Origin: an uncultured Chloroflexota bacterium
GTDB lineage: Bacteria > Chloroflexota > Anaerolineae > Anaerolineales > Anaerolineaceae
Assembly: GCA_902791025.1 (NCBI GenBank)
Contig: CADATZ010000015.1
Coordinates: 1 to 64,000 of the forward strand
DNA length: 64,000 bases
Direction: 5' to 3'
In this document: positions 1 to 7,053 of the stretch, one piece after another
Layout: each line of letters opens with the position of its first letter
How positions within the stretch are numbered: position 1 is the first letter of the stretch
Program-made: the position numbers and the translations under genes
The notes under the pieces: generated by a model
Told to the model about the DNA's origin: nothing
Database searches by the model: none
What the model saw: the letters and a program-made list of their open reading frames with translations, nothing else

Positions 1-85
1 AAAAGGCGCAGTGGAGCAGTACCCGGATTGGGATGAAGACGAAGATTGGGAAGATGAGGACGAAGAGGACAGCGAAGAATCTTAA
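1..85 (+). CDS. 3' end of an unidentified protein with an acidic tail
   Basis: The open frame entering from the left edge (frame 2) reads KGAVEQYPDWDEDEDWED and continues acidic, ending EES at the TAA at 83-85. Only 27 codons are visible, almost all Asp/Glu with two Trp. Such tails occur on many bacterial proteins, so no function can be assigned. The gene body lies upstream of the window. Confidence 0.6.
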   Translation, partial: KGAVEQYPDWDEDEDWEDEDEEDSEES

Positions 86-125
86 AATATTTTAAGAAAG
101 GCTGATTTACAACTATTTCGTAATC

Positions 126-229
126 ATTCAGGACGAAGCACATTGGGGACTGGCATCCTGTGCGGCGCAGCCCGCACCAGTGTGCCTGTCCCCAATGTGC
201 GCCATTCTGGTTTTGAACAGTAACACTAT
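126..229. repeat. Dispersed ~100-bp imperfect palindrome, copy 1
   Basis: The segment has the layout AGCACATTGGGGACTGGCA ... TGTGCGGCGCAGCCCGCACCA ... TGCCTGTCCCCAATGTGCG, so the two halves pair into a long interrupted hairpin. It ends TTTTGAACAGTAAC. Related copies lie at 1474, 4456, 4861, 8107, 9205 and 62672. It fills most of the gap between the partial gene and the leftward zinc-ribbon gene. No coding potential was seen. Confidence 0.8.
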
Positions 230-293
230 TTCAAAGCAAAAGATTCAACGAAAACAGGCTGCATTGACTCAAACCTAATTTATCAATGTTTTC

Positions 294-1049
294 TTAAGAT
301 TCTTCAAACAACCTGCCAAGACCCGTCATTTGCGAATACTTTCCCATCTTGGCGTCCTCAATAGCGATGAACCATTTTTCTGCCATGGATGTGTCCATAG
401 CGACTCGTCGTTCAGGAATACCGCTGTAAGTAAACTGCAGCGATTTTCCTGAAGAAAAAAGTCCTTTTTTCGCGATGGTCAGACCAAATATTTTCTCCAA
501 TTCATAAAGCTGTGGGTTGACAGTTGTGGAAAGAACCAATCTGCCCTTTTTCAATTCCAGCAGACCTTTGTTTGTCTTTTCGCTCAGATAGACATAGTTA
601 TTCAAAATATTTTTGATTTTCTGGATGCCTCGCAAAGCATCTTGTGAGTTGATATCTGAATCCAGCACCTCATTGAAATACTTCATTGCATTGTCGAAAT
701 CACCGTCTTTTCCGTATTGATTTGCCCGTTCCAGCAGATTTGTGATATTCTTTCCATTGATATTGATCGTTGTCCCGTTTACCATTACATTTCCGCTGAC
801 GTTAATTTGATATTCCTGAATAGCTTTTTCAACGATATAAGCGGAATTGCAGTATGGACAGACAGCCGCTTTCTGACCGGAATCAACCTCCAATGAAGCG
901 CCGCAATTGGTACACTTCGCGGGTACGAATTTTGTCTGCGGTTGGGGGTGCGGTATTTTTGAAAGGTCAAAAGCTCCGGATTTTGCACCGCAATTGTAAC
1001 AAAACTTTGCGTTGTCCGGGAGCTTTGCCCCACAGGATGAACAATACAT
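294..1049 (-). CDS. Double zinc-ribbon protein, function unknown
   Basis: 251 residues. The N-terminus is a zinc-ribbon (C3-x2-C6 ... C17-x2-C20) of the type found at the start of many membrane or regulatory proteins. A second ribbon follows at C46-x2-C49 ... C64-x2-C67. The middle (about 100-145) looks like one TPR-like helical hairpin (ANQYGKDGDFDNAMKYFNEVL). The C-terminal 100 residues are a soluble domain I do not recognise. No signal peptide or membrane segment is present, so it is probably cytoplasmic. GGGAG lies just upstream of the ATG. It is 21 bases downstream of the PH-domain gene on the same strand and probably co-transcribed with it. Confidence 0.75.
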   Translation of the reverse strand: MYCSSCGAKLPDNAKFCYNCGAKSGAFDLSKIPHPQPQTKFVPAKCTNCGASLEVDSGQKAAVCPYCNSAYIVEKAIQEYQINVSGNVMVNGTTININGKNITNLLERANQYGKDGDFDNAMKYFNEVLDSDINSQDALRGIQKIKNILNNYVYLSEKTNKGLLELKKGRLVLSTTVNPQLYELEKIFGLTIAKKGLFSSGKSLQFTYSGIPERRVAMDTSMAEKWFIAIEDAKMGKYSQMTGLGRLFEES

Positions 1050-1070
1050 ATTGCAATCTCCCGTATTATA

Positions 1071-1448
1071 TTACAGAACAAATCCTCCGATCAACCTTAG
1101 AAGCTTCGCAACATTGGTTTCGGTTGTAAACTCAAGATGTATCATTCCGAGACCCGCGAACACGATATCAACGTCTGTATCAACGTCTAACACACCTGCT
1201 GTTTTGACCGAAAAGGCTTGAATTTTGCTGTATGGGAATGAGGAGAAATCTTTCTTTTTCCCGGTGAATCCTTGCACATCTACGACAATCATCCGTTTAT
1301 TTGTGAAAATCATGTAATCACGTACTGCCTGATAGCAGGCGATTGTCTCTTCTCCGTTCACGTAAAACATGGAAACGGTGTTGTCAAAGGTGTTAACAGC
1401 CACCTCCCGCATTTTATAAATCTGTGAGTTGTTCGTATAATTGATCAT
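1071..1448 (-). CDS. Bacterial PH-domain (bPH) protein
   Basis: 125 residues, nearly all one bacterial pleckstrin-homology-like domain. The signature is the central block IFTNKRMIVVDVQGFTGKKK followed by FPYSKIQAFSV, which matches the bPH_1 family (formerly DUF1696). Members form small oligomeric beta-sandwich rings; their biological role is largely unknown. The ATG is preceded by AAGGAG. It appears to share a leftward transcript with the zinc-ribbon gene. The N-terminal 20 residues are extra to the domain. No transmembrane segment is seen. Confidence 0.8.
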   Translation of the reverse strand: MINYTNNSQIYKMREVAVNTFDNTVSMFYVNGEETIACYQAVRDYMIFTNKRMIVVDVQGFTGKKKDFSSFPYSKIQAFSVKTAGVLDVDTDVDIVFAGLGMIHLEFTTETNVAKLLRLIGGFVL

Positions 1449-1473
1449 TTTTCGACTCCTTGTTTTTTATTTA

Positions 1474-1555
1474 CAGAGCACATGCGTGACTGATACTAAA
1501 TGTTGCGAAGCCAACATGAGCGTGTTTGTCACCATGTGCATCAAAAGAAATATTG
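1474..1555. repeat. Dispersed imperfect palindrome, copy 2 (divergent)
   Basis: The block GAGCACATGCGTGACTGATA ... TTGCGAAGCCAACATGAGCG ... TCACCATGTGCATC aligns base for base in its core with the copy at 62672. It is more degraded than the other copies. It lies between the stop of the DUF6591-like gene and the start of the PH-domain gene. Confidence 0.55.
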
Positions 1556-1589
1556 ACGGACGTGTAAATCGTAACGATTCCTTGTGCAC

Positions 1590-2981
1590 TCAATATACTG
1601 ACAACAATTTATTATTGATCCTTATCATTACAGCGGTATAATAAGCCAGATCCGCAGCGGACATTTCGGATTCCTTTTCGCTGTATCGGTCCGCAGCTTC
1701 TGAGTACTTTTCCAGTTCCGACAGCATGGAAGCATATTGGGTAAGCAATGATAAATCAGTCGGATTTGCTGCGTATCGCTTCATGAATACGACATATTCA
1801 TCCATAAATTTTTCATACCCGTCAAGAAATTCCTTGAGATCCGGATCGACGCCGCCGGGATTGGATGACGTATTTGATGATACTTGTGCTGTTGTGGGAG
1901 TGGGAAGTTGGTTTCTGATCTCTCCCGGTACCGTCGTGGAAACGTTCCGTTTTTCACTAAACGAGGGCGTTGCAGTCCGGAAAATATTCAGGCTTTCTGT
2001 GAAATTTTTGTTTGTGCGTTGTCTGAATCCATTGTTTTTCCCAAAGAAATAAGCGCCAACGCACAAAAGAATGATCAGAATGATCCAAATAAATGACGAA
2101 GACTTTTTGGTTTTGGACGTATGGTATTTCTTGAAATTCCCGGTGCATATTCGCAGGGAAAGGTACTTCAGAAAAGTGAACAGCCAAAAAACAAAGTTTA
2201 TGGCCAAAGTGATCACAGGTGCCAGATTGGGAATGGAAATCGGGGATGTCTCCTGGTTGATCTGTTTGTGGGTGACAAGCGGATAAATGAATAAGAACGC
2301 GCTGTATGCAAAAGTGATCCCGCTTCCCCATGCCAGACAGCTGCTTCTGCCCGCAAGATGATTGTCTCCGACAACCAAATTCTGTCCGCTCCGTTTTTCC
2401 TCATGAACAGTTTTCAGGACGGTGCGGATGTCATGGTGAAATCCGGATTGGAAAAACAAAACGGCAAGGCTCCCTCCAGTTATCGGAATCGTCAGAATCC
2501 CTAAAGCTCCGAAAGCAGCGATGGAAGCAGTTGATTCGTCTGATGCGTAGTGTAGTAACAAAATCACAATGACTATAAAAAAGATGATTTCAAGAATGGA
2601 TACAATTTGGTAAATAAGATGGACAAAGCGGACCAGATTTTCGCCCCGGTTGAGGAAACGTATCATAAATGTTCCGATGCCGTCCAGCATGAGCAGTACC
2701 AGAAAGATAGCCGGGAGCAGAAATGAAGATTTCGCCGCGAATTCGGGCAGTCGAATCATTGCGGTTGGAAGATATTGATTGATAACTGCATTTACCGAAG
2801 CGGTGATGCTATCAAATAATGTTGATACCCCGAAATAACCGATAGCCAGACACACAAATCCGGCAGCAGCCGCGATTGCTTCCAGAACTTTTACAAAAGC
2901 CAGGACGCCACCGCTTTTTGTTTTGATATAAATATCAGGGTCAAACCGATTGCTGTTATTTCCGTTGGTAAAATCGATCAT
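1590..2981 (-). CDS. Polytopic membrane protein with C-terminal DUF6591-like domain
   Basis: 463 residues from the ATG at 2981, which has AGGAG seven bases upstream; an upstream in-frame ATG at 3020 has no such site. About seven hydrophobic segments are visible, from about residue 25 to about 320. An extracytoplasmic Ser/Thr/Pro-rich linker follows. The C-terminal ~90 residues (VDPDLKEFLDGYEKFMDEYV and on, including a MKRYAANPTDLSLLTQYASM stretch) resemble DUF6591, a helical domain of unknown role seen in secreted or membrane proteins of anaerobes. The family name is from memory and moderately certain. Neighbours on the same strand are also envelope-associated proteins of unknown role. Confidence 0.65.
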   Translation of the reverse strand: MIDFTNGNNSNRFDPDIYIKTKSGGVLAFVKVLEAIAAAAGFVCLAIGYFGVSTLFDSITASVNAVINQYLPTAMIRLPEFAAKSSFLLPAIFLVLLMLDGIGTFMIRFLNRGENLVRFVHLIYQIVSILEIIFFIVIVILLLHYASDESTASIAAFGALGILTIPITGGSLAVLFFQSGFHHDIRTVLKTVHEEKRSGQNLVVGDNHLAGRSSCLAWGSGITFAYSAFLFIYPLVTHKQINQETSPISIPNLAPVITLAINFVFWLFTFLKYLSLRICTGNFKKYHTSKTKKSSSFIWIILIILLCVGAYFFGKNNGFRQRTNKNFTESLNIFRTATPSFSEKRNVSTTVPGEIRNQLPTPTTAQVSSNTSSNPGGVDPDLKEFLDGYEKFMDEYVVFMKRYAANPTDLSLLTQYASMLSELEKYSEAADRYSEKESEMSAADLAYYTAVMIRINNKLLSVY

Positions 2982-3059
2982 CTTTCTGCTCCTTCTGCCT
3001 TCATAACCAAAGCTCTTCACGAGACAAACTCGTGGGCTTGTACCACTTTTGCATAATTC

Positions 3060-3569
3060 TTATTTGGAAAACAATTTAGCGCTTCCGTCTGAGATTTGCA
3101 GTGCCGTGCCTTCCTGAAGGGTTATATCTGTTGAGGAATTTTTCTTTAAGGTTACTTTCTTAAGAACATCGCCGTAATCTCCCAGAATCTCAACGTTCAG
3201 TTCGGATACTTCTTCCATTAACCCGCCGAGAGCGCCGAATAAACTTGACCAGGCGTTATTTTCGCTTCCTGTCAAAGAGTCATAGGCGCTTCCCAATGAA
3301 CCATAAGCGCTGCCGAGAGATTCACCTTCTGTTGATGTACAGGTGATCGTGTAATTTCCTGCGGGAATATCTTTCCCGATGATATATTTGCCTGCTGCTA
3401 ACGTGAGCTCGATCTTGTCAAGACCTCTCAGTGACATTTCTGCTTTCACAATTTCATACAGCGCCTTCAGCTGTTCATTGGAAAGGGACTTAACCTCCGA
3501 TTCCTGAGCAAGGGCAGGTATTGTCAGGACCAGCAGCACCAATACTACTATAAAAACAGTTTTTTTCAT
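3060..3569 (-). CDS. Secreted protein of unknown function
   Basis: 169 residues with a clear signal peptide (MKK, hydrophobic core, cleavage after ALA-QES at about residue 21). The mature part holds a beta-rich stretch, AAGKYIIGKDIPAGNYTITC. Such KYxxGxDIPAGxY motifs recur in small extracellular beta domains of Firmicutes and Chloroflexota. A Gly/Ser-rich low-complexity segment (SLGSAYGSLGSAYDSL) with a GSAY tandem repeat sits in the middle. GGAGG precedes the ATG. Probably exported and envelope-associated; role unknown. Confidence 0.65.
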   Translation of the reverse strand: MKKTVFIVVLVLLVLTIPALAQESEVKSLSNEQLKALYEIVKAEMSLRGLDKIELTLAAGKYIIGKDIPAGNYTITCTSTEGESLGSAYGSLGSAYDSLTGSENNAWSSLFGALGGLMEEVSELNVEILGDYGDVLKKVTLKKNSSTDITLQEGTALQISDGSAKLFSK

Positions 3570-3623
3570 TGTTCCTCCGTAATAAAATTTTTGTTATTAT
3601 CTGAATCAATAATTGTCAAATAA

Positions 3624-4040
3624 TTATCTGCTCCCGGATGTGAGTGACCCAAGTGCTCCGGTTGCGATAAGTAATATGGCAATAATAATCTGTATGAGAA
3701 CAATGCAGAAGAATGAACGCGCATAGTTTCTTAGGTTAACCTTGCTTGTTCCCCCAAATGCATAAACGAAAAGCATTACGGTACCAATTAAAGGTATTGA
3801 AAAAAGAAGGTTATAACCTAAAAAACCCCATGGACTGATTGGTTTGAATTTTTCCGGTAAATTATCTTCTGTCATTGGCTGAGGGTTCACATTATAGGTG
3901 ATGGAGGGATGCCCTGCATTATAAGGCTGCATATTACCCATATTAGAAGTCTGAATCATGCTGCCGTATCCTTGTTGGAAATTTACGTCCGGTGGCAGAT
4001 TTTTATTCAATGTCTGATAATTATTGCTGTTATTATCCAT
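3624..4040 (-). CDS. Small two-TM membrane protein with Asn/Gln-rich N-terminus
   Basis: 138 residues. The first 65 are polar and rich in Asn, Gln, Pro and Met, without structure I recognise. Two hydrophobic helices follow (PWGFLGYNLLFSIPLIGTVM and FFCIVLIQIIIAILLIATGA) with FGGTSKVNLRNYARSF between them. That loop is typical of a widespread unnamed family of small membrane proteins in Gram-positive-like anaerobes. GGAG lies about 12 bases before the ATG. No signal peptide is present, so the N-terminal tail is probably cytoplasmic. Confidence 0.6.
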   Translation of the reverse strand: MDNNSNNYQTLNKNLPPDVNFQQGYGSMIQTSNMGNMQPYNAGHPSITYNVNPQPMTEDNLPEKFKPISPWGFLGYNLLFSIPLIGTVMLFVYAFGGTSKVNLRNYARSFFCIVLIQIIIAILLIATGALGSLTSGSR

Positions 4041-4455
4041 AGATGCCTAAATAACTCCATTTATTTACTTATCCTCAAAAATTATTATGTGCACTGATGA
4101 GATAGACGTGGCACATTGTTAGTAACAAGACTATTCTTTTGTACAAAAAGTACTTTTGTTGAAGCAAACCTCCTTTTGGTCTAAAAAATATTTTCACTAA
4201 TATGATTTCGGATAAATAATAATTCACTAAAAATGAAATATGGTTTTTACAAAACATATAGATTTTTGTATGCTTAATGATCTTTGCTTTACAGAGCGGG
4301 TTAACTCTGCTGCATGATGCGTCGCCGGGTACTGAACAGACACGTTTTCTGTTGAATATAAAACGTGCCTGAGATTAGGATGTGTTGTACTATACTCATA
4401 AGTTATATACTTACGAGTATAAAACTTGTGAGTATAAAACTTACGAGGTAACTTT
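4041..4455. other. AT-rich intergenic stretch without a convincing gene
   Basis: The 415 bases are AT-rich. Two short leftward open frames (4075-4257 and 4227-4472) lack ribosome sites and recognisable content. Near the right end a 15-bp unit, TTACGAGTATAAAAC, repeats about 2.6 times. Confidence 0.5.
4411..4449. repeat. Short 15-bp tandem repeat
   Basis: TTACGAGTATAAAAC (4411-4425) is followed directly by TTGTGAGTATAAAAC (4426-4440) and a partial third unit TTACGAGG. An inverted relative, TATACTCATAAGTTATA, sits just upstream at 4391. Confidence 0.7.
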
Positions 4456-4550
4456 TCAGTAGATTGTGGCACAATTCACAGTACAGTTTTTGTGCGGACT
4501 TCGACACAGCAAAAAAGCTGTACGCGTGTGCTTCGTTCTTAATAGTTACG
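4456..4550. repeat. Dispersed imperfect palindrome, copy 3 (degenerate)
   Basis: The right half, TGTGCGGACTTCGACACAGC ... GTGTGCTTCGTTCTTAATAG, lines up with the copy at 8107 (TGTGCGGGCTTCGCCGCAGC ... AAGTGCTTCGTTCCGGATAG). The left half is strongly diverged. It abuts the truncated ATPase fragment and may have caused the truncation. Confidence 0.5.
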
Positions 4551-4780
4551 CTGAGAGATTCGCTTCCGGTCAAAATTTTCTGATCGGTTCCTGTAAATAT
4601 AAAAATGAACAGATCGGGACGGATGAACTTCGGCTTATTCAGGATTATTCCGCGATATTTACTTCCGCGAAAGATGATTGTTTCTATTATATTTTCTCAA
4701 AATCCGGGTTTACCAATGGGCTGAAAGAGCGGGAAAATGCGGTCAATCTACTCACGCTGGAGGATTTGTATCATTTGTAG
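4544..4780 (+). pseudogene. C-terminal remnant of a DUF234-type AAA ATPase
   Basis: About 78 codons survive. FLIGSCKYKNEQIG, FYYIFSKSGFTNGLKE and the terminal VNLLTLEDLYHL match the usual end of prokaryotic AAA ATPases with a DUF234/restriction-endonuclease-like C-terminus (typically ECKxRNEP ... YYxLFSKSGFTxxL ... xLITLEDL). Full-length members exceed 450 residues. Here the P-loop and all upstream parts are missing, replaced by repeat DNA. The first 26 codons of the longer open frame from 4466 come from that repeat. It is almost certainly non-functional. Confidence 0.65.
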
Positions 4781-4860
4781 CTGCCTTGTACACCCGCTGT
4801 GATGTTTTTGAATATTTTCAAACCATGGTAAAATGGAGATATTCAGGAATTGTATTAGTT

Positions 4861-5004
4861 CAGTATCTGAATGACGCACATAGCGGCAGGCATGCCGGTG
4901 CGGGCTTTGCCGCACAGTGCGAAGCTCCGATTCTGGAGCGAACCGAGAGAAGCTCGCACCTTACAGAGCAGGTGCTCCCCGTGCGCTCTGTCCTGAATAG
5001 TACC
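4861..5004. repeat. Dispersed imperfect palindrome, copy 4, with internal extension
   Basis: It begins GACGCACATAGCGGCAGGCA, continues TGCGGGCTTTGCCGCA and ends GTGCGCTCTGTCCTGAATAG, like the other copies. About 45 extra bases, themselves partly palindromic (GAAGCTCCGATTCTGGAGCG), sit in the middle. Its right end supplies an in-frame TAG (4998-5000) directly before the GGDEF remnant. Confidence 0.7.
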
Positions 5005-5357
5005 CGGGATTTTTCTTTTGTGAAATCGACATGAATAACCTGAAGGGTATCAACGATGTAAAGGGACATGCTGCCGGAGACCAGGCCATCAAGACCATGT
5101 CCAGAGTAATTGTGAATTGCCTGCCGGAGCGCTGTTATCTTTACCGCCTGGGCTGGGATGAGTTTGCTATCCTCTTCTGTTCAACTGCGTTGGACAAATG
5201 TGAAGAGACGATCGATCGTATCCGGGAAGAGATGTCGAAAACAAATTACAGCTGCGGGATCGGACTTGCAGCATGGGATTCGGCTCTACCCTTCGAAATT
5301 ATCTACAACCTCGCCGATCAGCGAATGTATGAGGACAAGAAGCGAAGCAAGGAGTAG
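5001..5357 (+). pseudogene. 5'-truncated GGDEF (diguanylate cyclase) domain
   Basis: The frame reads FFFCEIDMNNLKGINDVKGH, AAGDQAI, then YRLGWDEFAI and GIGLAAWDS, ending NLADQRMYEDKKRSKE. This covers most of a GGDEF domain from the first conserved strand to the C-terminal helix. The signature is GWDEF in place of GGDEF. Homology starts upstream of the only ATG (5031), at about 5007, directly after a TAG contributed by the repeat, so the sensor and membrane part of the gene is gone. Either dead, or expressed only as an isolated fragment. Confidence 0.7.
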
Positions 5358-5385
5358 AAGTTAGAAATTTATATTTGGGTGAATA

Positions 5386-5497
5386 TTGTGTCCGGTGGGA
5401 CGAGTGTATGGCGGAGTTGCTAACCGTCCTCCGCGGGTACAGGCCCCTGGTGGGTCCAGTCCCCGGTGTGCTATTACCACAAAATTGTACATTTGTC
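5386..5497 (+). other. GC-rich, hairpin-forming segment upstream of a terminator; possible small RNA
   Basis: This block is much more GC-rich than its surroundings and can form nested stems, including GCGGAG-N12-CTCCGC and CTGG-N5-CCAG. It contains TTGCTAACC and GGGTCCAGTCCCC, which recall tRNA-Ser arms, but the acceptor, anticodon and T stems do not pair properly. The right end (CCAGTCCCCGGTGTGCT) also resembles the right end of the dispersed palindrome. A strong terminator follows immediately. It could be a small RNA, a decayed tRNA or a diverged repeat. Confidence 0.25.
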
Positions 5498-5526
5498 AAC
5501 CGCCAATATTGGCGGTTTTCTTTTTT
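5498..5526 (+). terminator. Rho-independent terminator
   Basis: The perfect palindrome AACCGCCAATATTGGCGGTT (5498-5517) is followed by TTCTTTTTT. It is the strongest terminator in this stretch and would end any transcript crossing the GGDEF remnant and the GC-rich segment. Confidence 0.8.
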
Positions 5527-5549
5527 AAATTTTTGTTTATACTGTTTAG

Positions 5550-5652
5550 CAGGATCCAGGATTCAGGATTCAGGGCCAGGCGTAGGAACAAGGAGCAAGG
5601 GACAAGGTGGTGTCAACTTCGAAACACCTAATACCTAATACCTAATACCTAA
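5550..5652. repeat. Cluster of degenerate word repeats (CAGGATTCAGG, ACAAGGAGCAAGG, ACCTAAT)
   Basis: Three word types follow each other: CAGGATCCAGGATTCAGG (about 5550-5578), AACAAGGAGCAAGGGACAAGG-like (5587-5607) and four tandem ACCTAAT units (about 5626-5651). The same CAGGATTCAGG word recurs at the 3' end of the GT2 gene near 44690. The cluster ends immediately before the ribosome site of the next gene. Confidence 0.8.
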
Positions 5653-5672
5653 GGAAGAAAGGAGAAGACAAA

Positions 5673-6863
5673 ATGGCATTATCAGACAGCCCAATGGCGC
5701 AAATGATGTATCGGAATGCGCTGCTGAATTTGTCAAATGGCGTTGTAAGCGCGATTGACAAAACCGTTTTGTCTTCCGCACCTTTGCCGGATGAATTCAT
5801 CAAACCTTATCTGAGTGAGGAAACCGACGCGCTTACGGTGATGAACCTGAGCTATAACTCTCTTTCCACCTGGATCGAAGAAGCCAAAAAAGCAAATTAT
5901 TTCAGCAAGCACTTTGTCACCTTGAGTAAGATGATCATGAGCGGTGTCGCCACAATGGCGCGCGGACTCGTCACCCTTCATGCTCGGGGTGAAGACCTGA
6001 GTCGAGCGCCGATGTCCATTCAGGACCTGATTGGGGTGGGTTCTTATCACATTCGCAAGAGTTACCTGGGCGTGCTGCAAACCTCACATAAGAACCCGGA
6101 AATCGGGGAACGGCTGCTGATCAATCAGCTGAGCTGGACGAACACGATGCTCAGACTCTTTAAAACCAAAGAGAAACTGGAATCTGAAAGTTCAAAGTGC
6201 AAAGTTCAAAGTTCAGATGCGCAAAAGGTCGAAACATCTTCCAGCCCGGAATTGCCGGTTGGGAATGATGTGCAGGCGTTTGAACCGTTTGAGGAATCCG
6301 TTGATGCAGTGTCTCCGCTTGGTGCGATTTCGGCGCCGTGTGCGTATAGTGCACCGCAGGCCTTTGGCGCGTTTGGGAAGAGACATGAAACAAGGATGAA
6401 GGGTCATGGTACGAAAAGGGATCAGCTTCCGGGGACCGGGGACCAGAGGCAGGAAAATGAAGAAGGAAGAATGAAGAATGAAGTAAATTCAGAAAGTTCA
6501 GATTCCGGAATTCAGGAGCTGGAACCATGCAGCGAGGCTGTGAGCTGCGATGAGACGCAGAGCCTCGAAGAAAATTCTTCATTCTTCCCTCATAATTCTT
6601 CATTGGACGAAAATTCTTCATTGGAAACCGATTCTTCATTCGAGCAAGATTCTTCATCCTTCCTTCATCATTCTTCATTCCCCAACCCTCCGCCGGATTA
6701 TTTCAAAATATTGGACCGGGCATTAAAGCGAAGTGAGGGATCAGAAGATGGATCGATCACCTTCATGGAAAATGAAATTTATCAGCTATTGGCTGATCCG
6801 GTATTCTGTTATTTCGAAAGCGCATTAGCCGAAGATTTGAAAAAAGCTATAGATGATCCATAG
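5673..6863 (+). CDS. Unknown protein with repeat-encoded low-complexity insertions
   Basis: 396 residues; AAAGGAGAA lies just before the ATG. Residues 1-168 form an alpha-helical, well-behaved domain I do not recognise (no signal peptide, no TM). The rest is low complexity, and its DNA is plainly made of dispersed words: AAAGTTCAAAGTGCAAAGTTC (6187-6213), GAAGGAAGAATGAAGAATGA (6460-6482), and TTCTTCATT units in the opposite sense (6566-6682). These give peptides such as NEEGRMKNE and many NSS or DSSF units. The final ~55 residues (from PPDYFKILDRALKR) look like normal protein again. The frame stays open throughout, so it may be expressed. No function can be assigned. Confidence 0.6.
   Translation: MALSDSPMAQMMYRNALLNLSNGVVSAIDKTVLSSAPLPDEFIKPYLSEETDALTVMNLSYNSLSTWIEEAKKANYFSKHFVTLSKMIMSGVATMARGLVTLHARGEDLSRAPMSIQDLIGVGSYHIRKSYLGVLQTSHKNPEIGERLLINQLSWTNTMLRLFKTKEKLESESSKCKVQSSDAQKVETSSSPELPVGNDVQAFEPFEESVDAVSPLGAISAPCAYSAPQAFGAFGKRHETRMKGHGTKRDQLPGTGDQRQENEEGRMKNEVNSESSDSGIQELEPCSEAVSCDETQSLEENSSFFPHNSSLDENSSLETDSSFEQDSSSFLHHSSFPNPPPDYFKILDRALKRSEGSEDGSITFMENEIYQLLADPVFCYFESALAEDLKKAIDDP
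6181..6682. repeat. Word-repeat invasions inside a coding sequence
   Basis: Three patches lie within the 396-residue gene: AAAGTTCAAAGT words (6181-6216), GAATGAAGAAGGAAG words (6433-6510) and TTCTTCATT(G/C) words (6566-6682). The last two are reverse complements of one family, which also occurs after argC, argJ and lpdA and at the right edge of the window. Confidence 0.8.
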
Positions 6864-7053
6864 ATCAACCAGATACAGTCGGAATACATTGATTTCGGCT
6901 GCATCCGGGGTTAAATACGATTGGTCACTTTGACCTAATCTGAAGTAATCCGTGTTTTCTTGAGAAATCATCTGGTAACATCCAAGATAATATCTAAGAT
7001 AGCATATAAGATAAAAATTCGATTATAATTGAAGGCGAAAGCTGAAGAACAAG

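Noticed and set aside
4075..4472. Two small leftward open frames (60 and 81 codons)
   Set aside because: Low-complexity AT-rich content, overlapping each other and a tandem repeat, without ribosome sites.
5386..5480. tRNA-Ser(GCU)-like words (TTGCTAACC, GGGTCCAGTCCCC)
   Set aside because: Acceptor, anticodon and T stems do not pair and the T-loop lacks the TTCRA consensus. Kept only as a structured segment of unknown nature.
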